Source: Hellea sp.
GTDB taxonomy: Bacteria > Pseudomonadota > Alphaproteobacteria > Caulobacterales > Maricaulaceae
DNA length: 47,774 bases
Reading direction: 5' to 3'
NCBI GenBank assembly: GCA_020628495.1
Contig: JAHDFA010000005.1
Coordinates: forward strand, 1 to 47,774
Position 1 is the first letter of the stretch, and every line of letters starts with the position of its first letter. The notes under the pieces were generated by a model. That model did no database searches. It was not told where the DNA came from and worked only from the letters and a program-made list of their open reading frames with translations. Shown here piece by piece: positions 35,339 through 43,823 of the stretch. Made by a program: the position numbers and the translations under genes.

Positions 35339-36273
35339 GCCGCATGGCTTACAAACCAATCGTAAGTTTGGGTCAAACCGCGTGATAGATCAATTTCTGG
35401 GCGCCATCCCAGCTGCGACAAAAGCGAAATATCCAATCGTTTACTCGGCGCTCCATCCGGCTTGCTAACATCATGTCTTAAATCACCTGAATACCTTGTT
35501 AACTCTGCGATTGAATGCGCTAATGCGTTGATAGAAATGTCTTTACCCGTACCAATATTGATGGGACCGGCTCCGTCATAATGTGTCAGGACATGAATTA
35601 AGGCATCCGCGCAATCATCTACATACATGAATTCGCGCCGAACTGTACCGCTTCCCCAGATTGTCACAAAAGGCAGGTTTCCGATTTTTGCTTCATGGAA
35701 CTTGCGCAAAAGGGCAGGGACAACGTGGCTAGTCTGGAGATCGAAATTATCATTCGGCCCATAGAGATTTGTTGGCATAGCGGAAATCCAACGCCGCCCA
35801 TATTGCGAGCGGTAAGCATCAATTTGACGAATTCCTGAAATTTTGGCTATGGCGTAGGCTTCATTCGTGGGCTCTAATGCCCCGTTCATCAGGCAATTTT
35901 CGGAGATAGGTTGCGCCGAATATTTAGGGTAAATGCAGGACGACCCAAGAAATAGAAGCCGCTCTACATTAAATGCATGTGCCGCTTGCATTACGTTGAG
36001 TTGAATACGCAGATTATCTTCCAAAAAAGAAACAGGGAAATCTCGATTCGCGAGAATCCCTCCAACTTTGGCGGCGGCGAGGATCAGCGCGTCCGGTTTA
36101 ACGCGGCCAATTAAGACTCTGACGGCCTGTTGATCTGTTAAATCGGCATCGGATCTTGACGCCCCTATCGCCCTACATTCCAATTGAGAGAGACGCCGCA
36201 TCAAAGCGGATCCGACGAGACCCTGGCTTCCCAGAACGAGGACCGTCTTCCCCGTTAAATTCCAAGTCGACAT
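35335..36273 (-). CDS. fcl: GDP-L-fucose synthase (Fcl/WcaG)
   Basis: This NADPH-dependent bifunctional epimerase-reductase turns GDP-4-keto-6-deoxymannose into GDP-L-fucose. Landmarks are VLGSQGLVGSALMRRL, LILAAAKVGGILANRDFP, FLGSSCIYPKYSAQPISE, the catalytic YAIAK, PTNLYGPNDNF and a WGSGTVRREFMYVDD stretch. The start ATG 36273 overlaps the gmd stop by one base (ATG on TGA), showing coupling with the enzyme that makes its substrate. The 312 residues are a normal length. It is the last gene of the minus-strand manB-galU-AGE-gmd-fcl operon. Confidence 0.92.
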   Translation of the reverse strand: MSTWNLTGKTVLVLGSQGLVGSALMRRLSQLECRAIGASRSDADLTDQQAVRVLIGRVKPDALILAAAKVGGILANRDFPVSFLEDNLRIQLNVMQAAHAFNVERLLFLGSSCIYPKYSAQPISENCLMNGALEPTNEAYAIAKISGIRQIDAYRSQYGRRWISAMPTNLYGPNDNFDLQTSHVVPALLRKFHEAKIGNLPFVTIWGSGTVRREFMYVDDCADALIHVLTHYDGAGPINIGTGKDISINALAHSIAELTRYSGDLRHDVSKPDGAPSKRLDISLLSQLGWRPEIDLSRGLTQTYDWFVSHAA

Positions 36274-37313
36274 CAAGAAATCGCCTGAATGTCGGTCGCG
36301 ACCATTTCTTTGACCAATGTCTGAACTGATATGTCAGCATTCCAACCCAGTTGCGCTTTTGCTTTCTCTGCATTGCCGCACAAAGCATCGACTTCTGTCG
36401 GCCTGAAATATCGCGGGTCAATTTGGATTCGGCAAATGTCCGTACCGGCTTCATAACCACATTCATTCAGGTCTTTGCCGCGCCACTCAATGTTTACGCC
36501 AATTTCAGCAAAGGCCCATTCTGCAAATTGACGCACCGTCGTTGACCGACCAGTTGCCAAAACATAATCATCGGGTGCGGCTTGCTGAAGCATCAACCAC
36601 ATGCCCCGCACAAAGTCACGGGCATGTCCCCAATCACGTTTGGCTTCCAAGTTGCCTAGATATACCGTGTCTTGATGTCCGGATTTTATAGCAGCAACAG
36701 CCCGCGTGATCTTTCGCGAAATGAAAGTTTCACCGCGTAATGGACTCTCATGATTGAATAAAATTCCGTTGCTGGCGTGTATATCATAAGCTTCGCGGTA
36801 ATTCACGACCGTCCAGTACGCGAAGAGTTTCGCAGCAGCATATGGGCTACGCGGTCGAAATGGCGTTGCTTCAGTTTGCGGGCTCTCCACCGCCTGACCA
36901 TAAAGTTCTGAGGTAGAGGCTTGATAGAACCGCGTTTTCCGTTCGAGTTTAAGTATCCGAATGGCTTCCAAAAGACGCAATGTGCCAATCGCATTCGCAT
37001 CCGCCGTATATTCGGGAGTTTCGAAACTCACGGCGACGTGGCTCTGCGCTCCAAGATTATAAATTTCATCGGGCTGCACGTCTTGGAGAATTCGGATGAG
37101 ATTTGTTGCATCCGTCAAATCTCCATAATGCAAAAAGAAGCTACGATTTTCGACGTGTGGGTCTTCATAGATATGATCGAGACGCTGCGTATTAAAAGAA
37201 GATGATCGCCGTTTTATACCGTGAACTTGGTATCCTTTGCGCAAGAGAAAGTTTGCCAAATAGGCACCGTCCTGACCGGTGACGCCCGTTATAAGTGCGG
37301 TTTTCATAGCCAT
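36273..37313 (-). CDS. gmd: GDP-mannose 4,6-dehydratase
   Basis: The enzyme dehydrates GDP-D-mannose to GDP-4-keto-6-deoxymannose, the branch point to fucose, rhamnose and perosamine. It shows [60 protein letters not shown], the catalytic YAAAK and [19 protein letters not shown]. All family motifs are intact and the 346 residues fit. ATG 37313 is used, though ATG 37307 gives the more usual MKTALITG start. The next gene, fcl, decides for GDP-fucose. No manC (GDP-mannose pyrophosphorylase) is in the window. Confidence 0.94.
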   Translation of the reverse strand: MAMKTALITGVTGQDGAYLANFLLRKGYQVHGIKRRSSSFNTQRLDHIYEDPHVENRSFFLHYGDLTDATNLIRILQDVQPDEIYNLGAQSHVAVSFETPEYTADANAIGTLRLLEAIRILKLERKTRFYQASTSELYGQAVESPQTEATPFRPRSPYAAAKLFAYWTVVNYREAYDIHASNGILFNHESPLRGETFISRKITRAVAAIKSGHQDTVYLGNLEAKRDWGHARDFVRGMWLMLQQAAPDDYVLATGRSTTVRQFAEWAFAEIGVNIEWRGKDLNECGYEAGTDICRIQIDPRYFRPTEVDALCGNAEKAKAQLGWNADISVQTLVKEMVATDIQAIS

Positions 37314-37347
37314 ACGCTACAAGTTTTTCTGCTCAGGCTATAGGGTT

Positions 37348-38448
37348 TTATTGATCGTCATGAGCTATGCGCTCGCTTTCCGCAGCCATACATAAAATGT
37401 GATAAAATGTACTTACCGGGATTGTTTCCGCTATATTGACGTCGCAGGCATTTATCTGATCGTTCCATAACCCTGTTTCCGTCAGATAAACCGGAAACAA
37501 GGCGTCAATTGTTGCCGCGGCCATATCCCGTGCACCCGGACAGCCGATTTCAGCCATGGCAAGATGGGCTTTGATCACTTCAGTCTGCACCCAAAGGCGT
37601 TTGGATTCCCGTCTAATATCTCGAACTTTGTTCTCTTCGTCATTCAGAAACCAACTCCGGCCACGTAAAGTATTATTATATAGAACCGATTGATAAGCGC
37701 TGACATCTTCTCCGGTCGCCTTGTGATACTGCCCCAAAAGCCAAACCCATTCCATGGCGTGACCAGGTTCTACCGTTTGGCCATGCGAGCCTGATTGCAA
37801 AGCCCAATCTGCCTCGAAAAACTCACTTATTGTCCCGTCATCGAAAAAATATGACTCAAAAAGACCAAATATTTTTTTGGCATATTCGAGATGTTTTTCC
37901 ACGCCCGTAATACTGTGCAGAAATAAGCTCGCTTCCAAAAGATGCATATGTGGATTTTGGCGGCGCGGTGCAGTCCTTCCAACTTGGTCGGACTCCCGCC
38001 ATCCGCCCGCCGAATGCGGCAGGGTCGTATCAATCCATTTTAGTAAGGTTTCCGCCTCATACAAATACTGTTGTTCCCGAGTTAGGCCGTAAAGACTGCT
38101 GGCGGCCAACACATAAAAAGCGTGATCATATAAATCCCGCATATCGTTAGTAATGTCTCCGCCAGCGCTCACGCGATGAACATAGCCTGTCTCCACCATT
38201 TTCTGATAGGTTGAAACCGCTATATCACGTCCGTCAAACCAGCCCAATTCGCTGGCTTTGGCATAGACATAGACTTGCCGGGCCAAAACGCGCCAACGCC
38301 GTTCAGCAGCTAAATCAGGGCGTCCGTCCAAAAGCAGATGCTCGACCCAGCTTCCGTCAGACTTTTGAGCGCGTGCCGCCCAAAGGGGTAGGGCTTTCTC
38401 GATACACCACTTGCGCAGATGCGCCGCGCTCCGTCTCAAATTATCCAT
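37348..38448 (-). CDS. AGE-family sugar epimerase/isomerase (mannose isomerase type)
   Basis: This is an (alpha/alpha)6-barrel protein of the N-acylglucosamine 2-epimerase/mannose isomerase superfamily. Landmarks are YVYAKASELGW, DMRDLYDHAFYVLAAS, the active-site RRQNPHMHLLEASL, VEPGHAMEWVWLLG, KRLWVQTEVIKAHLA and STFYHILC, with the conserved histidines visible. It is often annotated as mannose-6-phosphate isomerase in alphaproteobacteria, and in this operon it could interconvert mannose and fructose species to feed GDP-mannose; which form it uses is unclear. ATG 38448 overlaps the galU stop by one base (TAATG), so it is translationally coupled. Confidence 0.85.
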   Translation of the reverse strand: MDNLRRSAAHLRKWCIEKALPLWAARAQKSDGSWVEHLLLDGRPDLAAERRWRVLARQVYVYAKASELGWFDGRDIAVSTYQKMVETGYVHRVSAGGDITNDMRDLYDHAFYVLAASSLYGLTREQQYLYEAETLLKWIDTTLPHSAGGWRESDQVGRTAPRRQNPHMHLLEASLFLHSITGVEKHLEYAKKIFGLFESYFFDDGTISEFFEADWALQSGSHGQTVEPGHAMEWVWLLGQYHKATGEDVSAYQSVLYNNTLRGRSWFLNDEENKVRDIRRESKRLWVQTEVIKAHLAMAEIGCPGARDMAAATIDALFPVYLTETGLWNDQINACDVNIAETIPVSTFYHILCMAAESERIAHDDQ

Positions 38449-39338
38449 TAAGCCTGTTCCGCAGACTTCCGGATCAGCGCCCGCGCATCTTTTCCAATAT
38501 CCGGATGTATCCTCGCAAACGCCATCACAGCTTCAAAATATCCCAGTTTTGATCCGCAATCATAATCCTGCCCGTCATAGACAAAAGCGTGAAACTCCTG
38601 GGTTTTCATCAGACGCGCCATTGCGTCCGTGAGCTGGATTTCCCCGCCAGCGCCTGCGGCTTGATCCTTCAAAAGACCCATCAATTCGGGCTGCAAAATA
38701 TATCGTCCCGTGATTTTCAAATTTGACGGCGCGTCTTTCAAGGCAGGCTTTTCCACCATGCCGTCCATAGGAATAATCGTTTTGGTTTTTGCGGTTACTG
38801 GATCTTTCGGTTTGATAACACCGTAGCTGGAGACGCGCTCATCCGGCACGGGATCCACGGCAATAATATTGCCGCCGACCTCATGATAAGCCTCCATCAT
38901 TTGCGCGAGGCAAGACCGCACATCCGACTGAATCAAAACATCTGGCAAAAGAACCGCAAACGGGTCATCACCGATAATATCGCGAGCACACCAAACGGCA
39001 TGTCCTAAGCCTTTGGCCTCCTGTTGGCGCACGAAGCTCATAGTGCCCTCTCGCGGTTGTTTCGCCTTCAGACGATTATAAATATCTGTTTTGCCTTTGC
39101 GTTGAAGCGCGTCTTCCAATTCATATGCTGTATCAAAATAGTCCGATATCGCGATTTTTCCGCGGGCCGTAATAAAAACGAAATGCTCAATGCCGGCTTC
39201 AATCGCCTCATCGACAACATATTGCAGGGCCGGGCGATCTACTACAGTCAACATTTCTTTAGGCACAGTCTTCGTGGCCGGAAGGACGCGGGTCCCGAAT
39301 CCGGCTACGGGAAGAACGGCTTTTTTTACGGGCTTCAT
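38448..39338 (-). CDS. galU: GalU, UTP-glucose-1-phosphate uridylyltransferase
   Basis: The enzyme makes UDP-glucose from UTP and glucose-1-phosphate. The nucleotidyltransferase start KKAVLPVAGFGTRVLPATKTVPKEMLTVVDRPALQYVVDEA is diagnostic, followed by FVRQQEAKGLGHAVWCA, LLPDVLI, GVIKPK and VEKP. I chose ATG 39338 (GGAA about 7 bases upstream). ATG 39344 adds two residues, and a GTG at 39383 would add fifteen without support. The ~296 residues match the family. It lies between a phosphomannomutase/phosphoglucomutase gene, which can make its glucose-1-phosphate, and the AGE-type gene. Confidence 0.93.
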   Translation of the reverse strand: MKPVKKAVLPVAGFGTRVLPATKTVPKEMLTVVDRPALQYVVDEAIEAGIEHFVFITARGKIAISDYFDTAYELEDALQRKGKTDIYNRLKAKQPREGTMSFVRQQEAKGLGHAVWCARDIIGDDPFAVLLPDVLIQSDVRSCLAQMMEAYHEVGGNIIAVDPVPDERVSSYGVIKPKDPVTAKTKTIIPMDGMVEKPALKDAPSNLKITGRYILQPELMGLLKDQAAGAGGEIQLTDAMARLMKTQEFHAFVYDGQDYDCGSKLGYFEAVMAFARIHPDIGKDARALIRKSAEQA

Positions 39339-39392
39339 AGTCATTTTCCGATTTTGGATTCTATTAGACTTTGCTTGAGGCACTGCGGCATA

Positions 39393-40913
39393 CTATATTT
39401 TCTGGTCGAAGGCACCGATTTCAGAATAGGCCGCCAAACGCCGCTCAATCTCTCGGAACATGCCAATCATATTGTCTTCTGATGTCGGGCTCTCGACAAC
39501 AATAACAAGGTTCGGCGTATTTGAACTGGCCCGCATCAAACCCCAAGTGCCGTCTTCCAATGTCAGGCGGACACCATTGACTGTGTTCACGTCCATAATT
39601 GACTGCCCCATTATCTTCATGCCCGCGTCAGCGTCCGACTGAACCTCAGCGATAATTCGGTCAATCACGCCGTATTTTTCTTCATCCGCGCAGAAAGGAC
39701 TCATTGTCGGGCTGCCCCAAGTTTTGGGCAAAGCCTCGCGCAAATCTGCCATTGTCTTATCTGGATTGCGGTCAAGCATTTGTAAAATCGCGATGGCTGA
39801 GACTAGGCCGTCATCATAGCCCCGTCCGATAGGTGCATTGAAGAAATAGTGTCCGGATTTTTCAAACCCAACCAAGGCGTTCAAATCATGCACACGGCGT
39901 TTAATATAAGAATGTCCGGTTTTATAATAATCCGTCGTGGCGCCATTCGCCTTCAAAACTGGGTCCGTATGATAAAGCCCCGTCGATTTAACATCGACGA
40001 CGAATTGCGCGTTTTCATATTGCGCGGACAGATCGCGCGCGAGCATTACGCCGACCTTATCCGCGAAAATCTCCTCACCTTCATTATCCACAACGCCGCA
40101 ACGATCTCCATCGCCGTCAAAGCCCAAAGCGACCTCCGCCTTATTCTTCAGGCATGCATCCCGCATAGCGTGGAGCATATCCAGACTTTCGGGGTTGGGA
40201 TTATAATTCGGAAAACTCCAGTCCAGATCGCATTCGACTGGAACGACATCTGCACCGATACGCGTAAGCACCTCTTCGGCAAAGGCCCCAGCCGTTCCAT
40301 TACCGCAGGCGGCCACTATTCTTATGGGACGGGAGAGTTTCACGCCTTTCGTCAAATCGTCTATATAGGCTTCTCGCACATGCTCGACATAGCGATAACT
40401 ACCACCCGAACGCGGCAGAGACTCACCATTCAAAACAATGTCTTTTAGTCGCGCCATCTCGTCGGGCCCGAAGGTGAGGGGGGCTTCAATCCCCATTTTT
40501 ACGCCTGTCCATCCATTCGAATTATGGCTGGCTGTCACCATTGCCACGCCCGCGCAATCGAGATGAAACTGCGCGAAATAGGCCATAGGCGAAAGCGCCA
40601 GGCCAATATCATGGACACTAACCCCGGCATTCATCAAGCCAGTCATCAACGCCATTTTTATACCGAGGGAGTAATGCCTGAAATCATGCCCGACCGCGAT
40701 ATTCGGATCCACACCGCGTTCATACATTAATGTGCCAAGACCTTCACCCAAAGCTTGAACGCCATATAAGTTGAGTTCTGATGGTTTTTCATCCGTCGGC
40801 AAGCCAAACCACCACCGTGCATCATATTCGCGAAAGCCCGTCGGCTTAACGAGGGGTGATGTTTCAAATTCCAATGTATTAGCAGCGATTTTGGGCTGCG
40901 GATAACGCGTCAT
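39393..40913 (-). CDS. manB: phosphomannomutase/phosphoglucomutase (ManB/AlgC type)
   Basis: This alpha-D-phosphohexomutase converts mannose-6-phosphate to mannose-1-phosphate and usually also glucose-6- to glucose-1-phosphate. Motifs: FREYDARWWFG, AVGHDFRHYS, the phosphoserine loop VTASHNSNGWTGVK, the Mg loop GFDGDGDRCGVV, the sugar-binding GFEKSGHYFF and the phosphate-binding RASSNTPNLVIVVE. The 506 residues are slightly longer than AlgC. It is the first gene of the minus-strand operon, and fits as the source of glucose-1-phosphate for GalU and RfbA and mannose-1-phosphate for GDP-mannose. The region upstream to rfbA is a 151-base divergent gap. Confidence 0.92.
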   Translation of the reverse strand: MTRYPQPKIAANTLEFETSPLVKPTGFREYDARWWFGLPTDEKPSELNLYGVQALGEGLGTLMYERGVDPNIAVGHDFRHYSLGIKMALMTGLMNAGVSVHDIGLALSPMAYFAQFHLDCAGVAMVTASHNSNGWTGVKMGIEAPLTFGPDEMARLKDIVLNGESLPRSGGSYRYVEHVREAYIDDLTKGVKLSRPIRIVAACGNGTAGAFAEEVLTRIGADVVPVECDLDWSFPNYNPNPESLDMLHAMRDACLKNKAEVALGFDGDGDRCGVVDNEGEEIFADKVGVMLARDLSAQYENAQFVVDVKSTGLYHTDPVLKANGATTDYYKTGHSYIKRRVHDLNALVGFEKSGHYFFNAPIGRGYDDGLVSAIAILQMLDRNPDKTMADLREALPKTWGSPTMSPFCADEEKYGVIDRIIAEVQSDADAGMKIMGQSIMDVNTVNGVRLTLEDGTWGLMRASSNTPNLVIVVESPTSEDNMIGMFREIERRLAAYSEIGAFDQKI

Positions 40914-41064
40914 ATCAATATTCCCACAATTTAGCGCCTGTTTAACGCAAACATCCTAATAATTTGGGAATCACGTACCCGCAGACGTATCTGGACTCAG
41001 GGGCGAGCTTTGCTATCAGTCGAACAGCGTTATTCGCCGCCACTGCTCTCTGAAAGGCATGTTT

Positions 41065-41940
41065 ATGAAGGGTATAGTCCTTGCGGGCGGAGCTGGAACC
41101 CGTTTGCATCCCGTTACACTTGCCGTATCTAAGCAATTATTGCCCGTGCATGACAAGCCGATGATTTATTATCCGCTGTCTGTTCTGATGCTGGCAGGGA
41201 TCCATGACATCCTCATCATTACAACACCCGAGGACCAAAGCCAGTTTCAACGGCTTCTGGGTGACGGCGCGCGCTTCGGCTTGAATTTGACATATGCCGT
41301 TCAGGACGCTCCGAATGGATTGGCTGAAGCCTTCATTATAGGCAAAGATTTCATCGGCGACGACACGGCAGCGCTCGTGCTGGGCGATAATATATTTTAT
41401 GGGCAAAGCTTTATGCCGCTGCTTTTAAACGCGGTGCAATCCGTAGAAAAAGACGGTGGGGCAGTTATATTTGCCTACCAAGTCAAGGACCCCGAACGCT
41501 ATGGCGTGGTTGAATTCGACGATCAGCTTTCCGTGGTGTCTTTGGAAGAGAAACCGCTCGCCCCAAAAAGCGATTATGCCGCGACAGGCCTTTACCTCTA
41601 CGACAACCGCGTCTCTTCCATTGCCAAATCCGTGACCCCGTCCGAGCGGGGCGAGCTGGAGATAACGTCAGTAAATAATGCCTATCTTGATGCGGGGGTT
41701 TTGCGCGTCGAATTATTAGGCAGAGGTTTTGCCTGGCTCGATTCCGGCACCCATGACAGCCTGCTCGCAGCCTCGCAATTTGTCGCAACAATCGAAAAGC
41801 GCCAAGGTCTGAAGATCGCTTGTTTGGAAGAAATCGGCTTGATGAAAGGTTGGCTTACCCAAAGACAACTTCGCGCGACCGTTGATGAGAATAGCCAGAG
41901 TGAATATGTTGTCTATGTCCGGAATTTGATTGATAACTAG
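41065..41940 (+). CDS. rfbA: RfbA, glucose-1-phosphate thymidylyltransferase
   Basis: The enzyme makes dTDP-glucose. It has [86 protein letters not shown] and [14 protein letters not shown], all typical of the RmlA group. ATG 41065 is preferred to ATG 41059: AAAGG lies 7 bases before it and family proteins begin MKGIVLAGG. The 291 residues are a normal length. Its stop codon interlocks with that of rfbB on the other strand (shared CTAG), so the two enzymes of one pathway are convergent rather than in an operon. Confidence 0.94.
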   Translation: MKGIVLAGGAGTRLHPVTLAVSKQLLPVHDKPMIYYPLSVLMLAGIHDILIITTPEDQSQFQRLLGDGARFGLNLTYAVQDAPNGLAEAFIIGKDFIGDDTAALVLGDNIFYGQSFMPLLLNAVQSVEKDGGAVIFAYQVKDPERYGVVEFDDQLSVVSLEEKPLAPKSDYAATGLYLYDNRVSSIAKSVTPSERGELEITSVNNAYLDAGVLRVELLGRGFAWLDSGTHDSLLAASQFVATIEKRQGLKIACLEEIGLMKGWLTQRQLRATVDENSQSEYVVYVRNLIDN

Positions 41941-42989
41941 GTCAATCCACGGCGATCTGCACCTTGTGTTGAATTTAGAATGGCGCGCCACCAATCCTCG
42001 TGTTCCAAATACCACCGGACCGTTTCGGATAGTCCCTCTTCAAAGCTGTGCCGGGGCTTCCAGCCCAGCTCTTTCTGGATGCGTTGAAAATTAACGGCAT
42101 ATCGGAAATCATGGCCGGGTCTATCCGTCACAAATCTAATGAGGTCTTTATGTGCCTTGCGGTCAGGAAATGCCTTGTCCAAGGCAGCGCAAATGGCGTG
42201 AACAACCTCAAGGTTTGTGCGTTCTGACGCCCCGCCAACGTTATAACTCTCGCCGAGTTGGCCACGGCTCGCGATCAGCCAAAGTGCCTCCGCATGGTCT
42301 TCGACATGCAGCCAGTCCCGCACATTTTCCCCGCTGCCATAAACAGGCATAGCCTTTTGGTCCACACCCTTTGCAATCATGAGAGGGATTAGTTTCTCAG
42401 GATATTGCCAAGGTCCGTAATTATTTGAACAATTTGAGAGCACGACAGGCAATCCATAAGTCTCGCCCCACGCTCTGACGAAATGGTCTGACGCGGCTTT
42501 GGATGCCGAATAGGGCGAGCGCGGGTCATATCCGCTGTTTTCGGTAAAGGCAGGGTCTCCTAATTGTAGCGAACCAAAAACCTCATCCGTAGAGATATGA
42601 TGAAGTCGAAATCCGGCGCGTTCTTCATCTGATAGCGTGTCGAAGTAAGCCCTGCAGGCCTCGAGCACCTGAACCGTGCCAACAACATTTGTTTGTACAA
42701 ATTGCGCAGGACCGTCAATGGATCGGTCAACATGGCTCTCAGCCGCCAAATGCATGATGATGGTCGGACGATGTTCGACGAGCACGTTTCGAAAACGCGC
42801 ATAATCACAGATATCACCATATTCAAAAACATAGCGCGGATTGCGGTCATGCGCGGCAACCGCATCAGGCATGGCTGCATACGTCATTGAATCCACCACA
42901 ATCACCTTAAGATTTGTTGTCGCCATCAAATGCCGCACGACAGCCGAGCCGATAAAGCCAAGCCCACCCGTAATTAAAACGCTTTGCAA
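41937..42989 (-). CDS. rfbB: RfbB, dTDP-glucose 4,6-dehydratase
   Basis: This NAD-dependent SDR dehydratase makes dTDP-4-keto-6-deoxyglucose from RfbA's product. It has [48 protein letters not shown], the catalytic [33 protein letters not shown] and [13 protein letters not shown]. The start is a TTG at 42989: GAGGA lies 7 bases upstream and the protein then begins at the Rossmann strand, giving 350 residues, the usual RmlB length. The open frame continues to 43094 without support. RfbC and RfbD are not in the window, so the final dTDP-sugar is unknown. Confidence 0.93.
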   Translation of the reverse strand: MQSVLITGGLGFIGSAVVRHLMATTNLKVIVVDSMTYAAMPDAVAAHDRNPRYVFEYGDICDYARFRNVLVEHRPTIIMHLAAESHVDRSIDGPAQFVQTNVVGTVQVLEACRAYFDTLSDEERAGFRLHHISTDEVFGSLQLGDPAFTENSGYDPRSPYSASKAASDHFVRAWGETYGLPVVLSNCSNNYGPWQYPEKLIPLMIAKGVDQKAMPVYGSGENVRDWLHVEDHAEALWLIASRGQLGESYNVGGASERTNLEVVHAICAALDKAFPDRKAHKDLIRFVTDRPGHDFRYAVNFQRIQKELGWKPRHSFEEGLSETVRWYLEHEDWWRAILNSTQGADRRGLT

Positions 42990-42996
42990 AATGGCT

Positions 42997-43001
42997 TCCT
43001 C
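42997..43001 (-). promoter_or_regulatory. Shine-Dalgarno that sets the rfbB TTG start
   Basis: GAGGA on the minus strand is 7 bases before the TTG at 42989. No ATG or GTG is close enough to use it. Confidence 0.65.
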
Positions 43002-43146
43002 TTTTCCCAAAGAGTTTGAAAATACTCTCGTTCTAAGGTCACTGTATAGGTCGGGCTGAATGAAAAACACAGCGAAAGACTCGGACCTCGTCAAAAATTG
43101 GGGTAATCACCCTATTTATTTTTGCGGCGAGTAAAGGCATGACAGA

Positions 43147-43162
43147 CTATCAATTTTGATAG
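43147..43162. promoter_or_regulatory. 16-base palindrome between response regulator gene and rfbB
   Basis: CTATCAA (43147-43153) and TTGATAG (43156-43162) are perfect inverted arms around TT. It lies in the 195-base gap between the response regulator stop and the rfbB start. It is too A+T-rich and lacks a T tract for a good terminator, so an operator is possible; its function is not shown. A weaker GGGT/ACCC hairpin lies nearby at about 43100-43115. Confidence 0.3.
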
Positions 43163-43184
43163 GATTGTAACCAGATCAAGGGGC

Positions 43185-43802
43185 TTAAATATCAATCATA
43201 CCCTTTCGCATTGCAGTGACAAGAAGAGAGGCGGTCGACGAAACATCCATCTTTCTGAGAAGGTTCGTTCTATGTGTATCTACCGTTTTTGGACTGACGC
43301 CCAGAATGTCTGCCAGTTCGCGATTGGTTTGTCCGCGCGCAAGGCCTTGCAAAACTTGATATTCGCGCTTCGACAATTCTGTATTTTCCTTTGCCTTCGC
43401 AATCAACATTTGCGCATAATGCGAAATAAACCTCTTGCCTTCGAGCATAGCGACAACGCCCTGACAGATCTCTTCAGGCGGTTCGTTCTTTACAAACAAT
43501 CCATGCATCCCGCTCTCGTCAATTTTTCTGAAAAGCGGCGCGGCAGAGCGGCCTGTAATTATGGCAAAGCGGGTCAGGGGCGACCATCGACGGGCTTCCA
43601 TAAAAACTTCCAATCCATTTGCGCCGGGCATGCTCAAATCCAAAAGCGCCCCGTCGGGTTTTTTCCTTTTAATTTCCGAAATCGCATCAATTCCGTTTTC
43701 GACAAGTGCAACGACATGGATATTGGGAACTTTTTGCAGGGCTCGACGCATGCCTTCGGCGGTGAAGGGATGGTCATCAGCGATGATAACGGTTTTGACC
43801 AT
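43185..43802 (-). CDS. LuxR/NarL-family response regulator
   Basis: The receiver domain (about residues 1-120) has the acidic pair Asp 9/Asp 10 in IIADDHPF, the phosphoacceptor Asp 55 in GALLDLSMPG, the conserved Thr region in FAIITGRS and the Lys in GLFVKNEPPEE. A LuxR-type helix-turn-helix (about 143-205) follows: LSKREYQVLQGLARGQTNRELADILGVSPKTVDTHRTNLLRKMDV. It is a cytoplasmic DNA-binding regulator of 205 residues. A histidine kinase gene starts divergently with only ~21 bases between the two start codons, so they are almost certainly partners. Targets are unknown; the glycan locus is possible by proximity only. Confidence 0.94.
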   Translation of the reverse strand: MVKTVIIADDHPFTAEGMRRALQKVPNIHVVALVENGIDAISEIKRKKPDGALLDLSMPGANGLEVFMEARRWSPLTRFAIITGRSAAPLFRKIDESGMHGLFVKNEPPEEICQGVVAMLEGKRFISHYAQMLIAKAKENTELSKREYQVLQGLARGQTNRELADILGVSPKTVDTHRTNLLRKMDVSSTASLLVTAMRKGMIDI

Positions 43803-43823
43803 GCTAACGTCTCCCCCTGTTGT

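Noticed and set aside
39849-40448. Long plus-strand open frame (199 codons) within manB
   Set aside because: It lies antisense inside a gene with all phosphohexomutase motifs, and its own translation has no domain-like pattern.
40920-40971. ATTCCCA and TGGGAAT arms 38 bases apart upstream of manB
   Set aside because: Seven-base arms at that distance in A+T-rich DNA can arise by chance, and no other support for an operator was seen.
43272-43823. The upstream part of the long plus-strand frame that ends in the histidine kinase
   Set aside because: It is antisense to the full receiver and DNA-binding domains of the response regulator, whose motifs are intact. The kinase signal peptide begins at about 43824.
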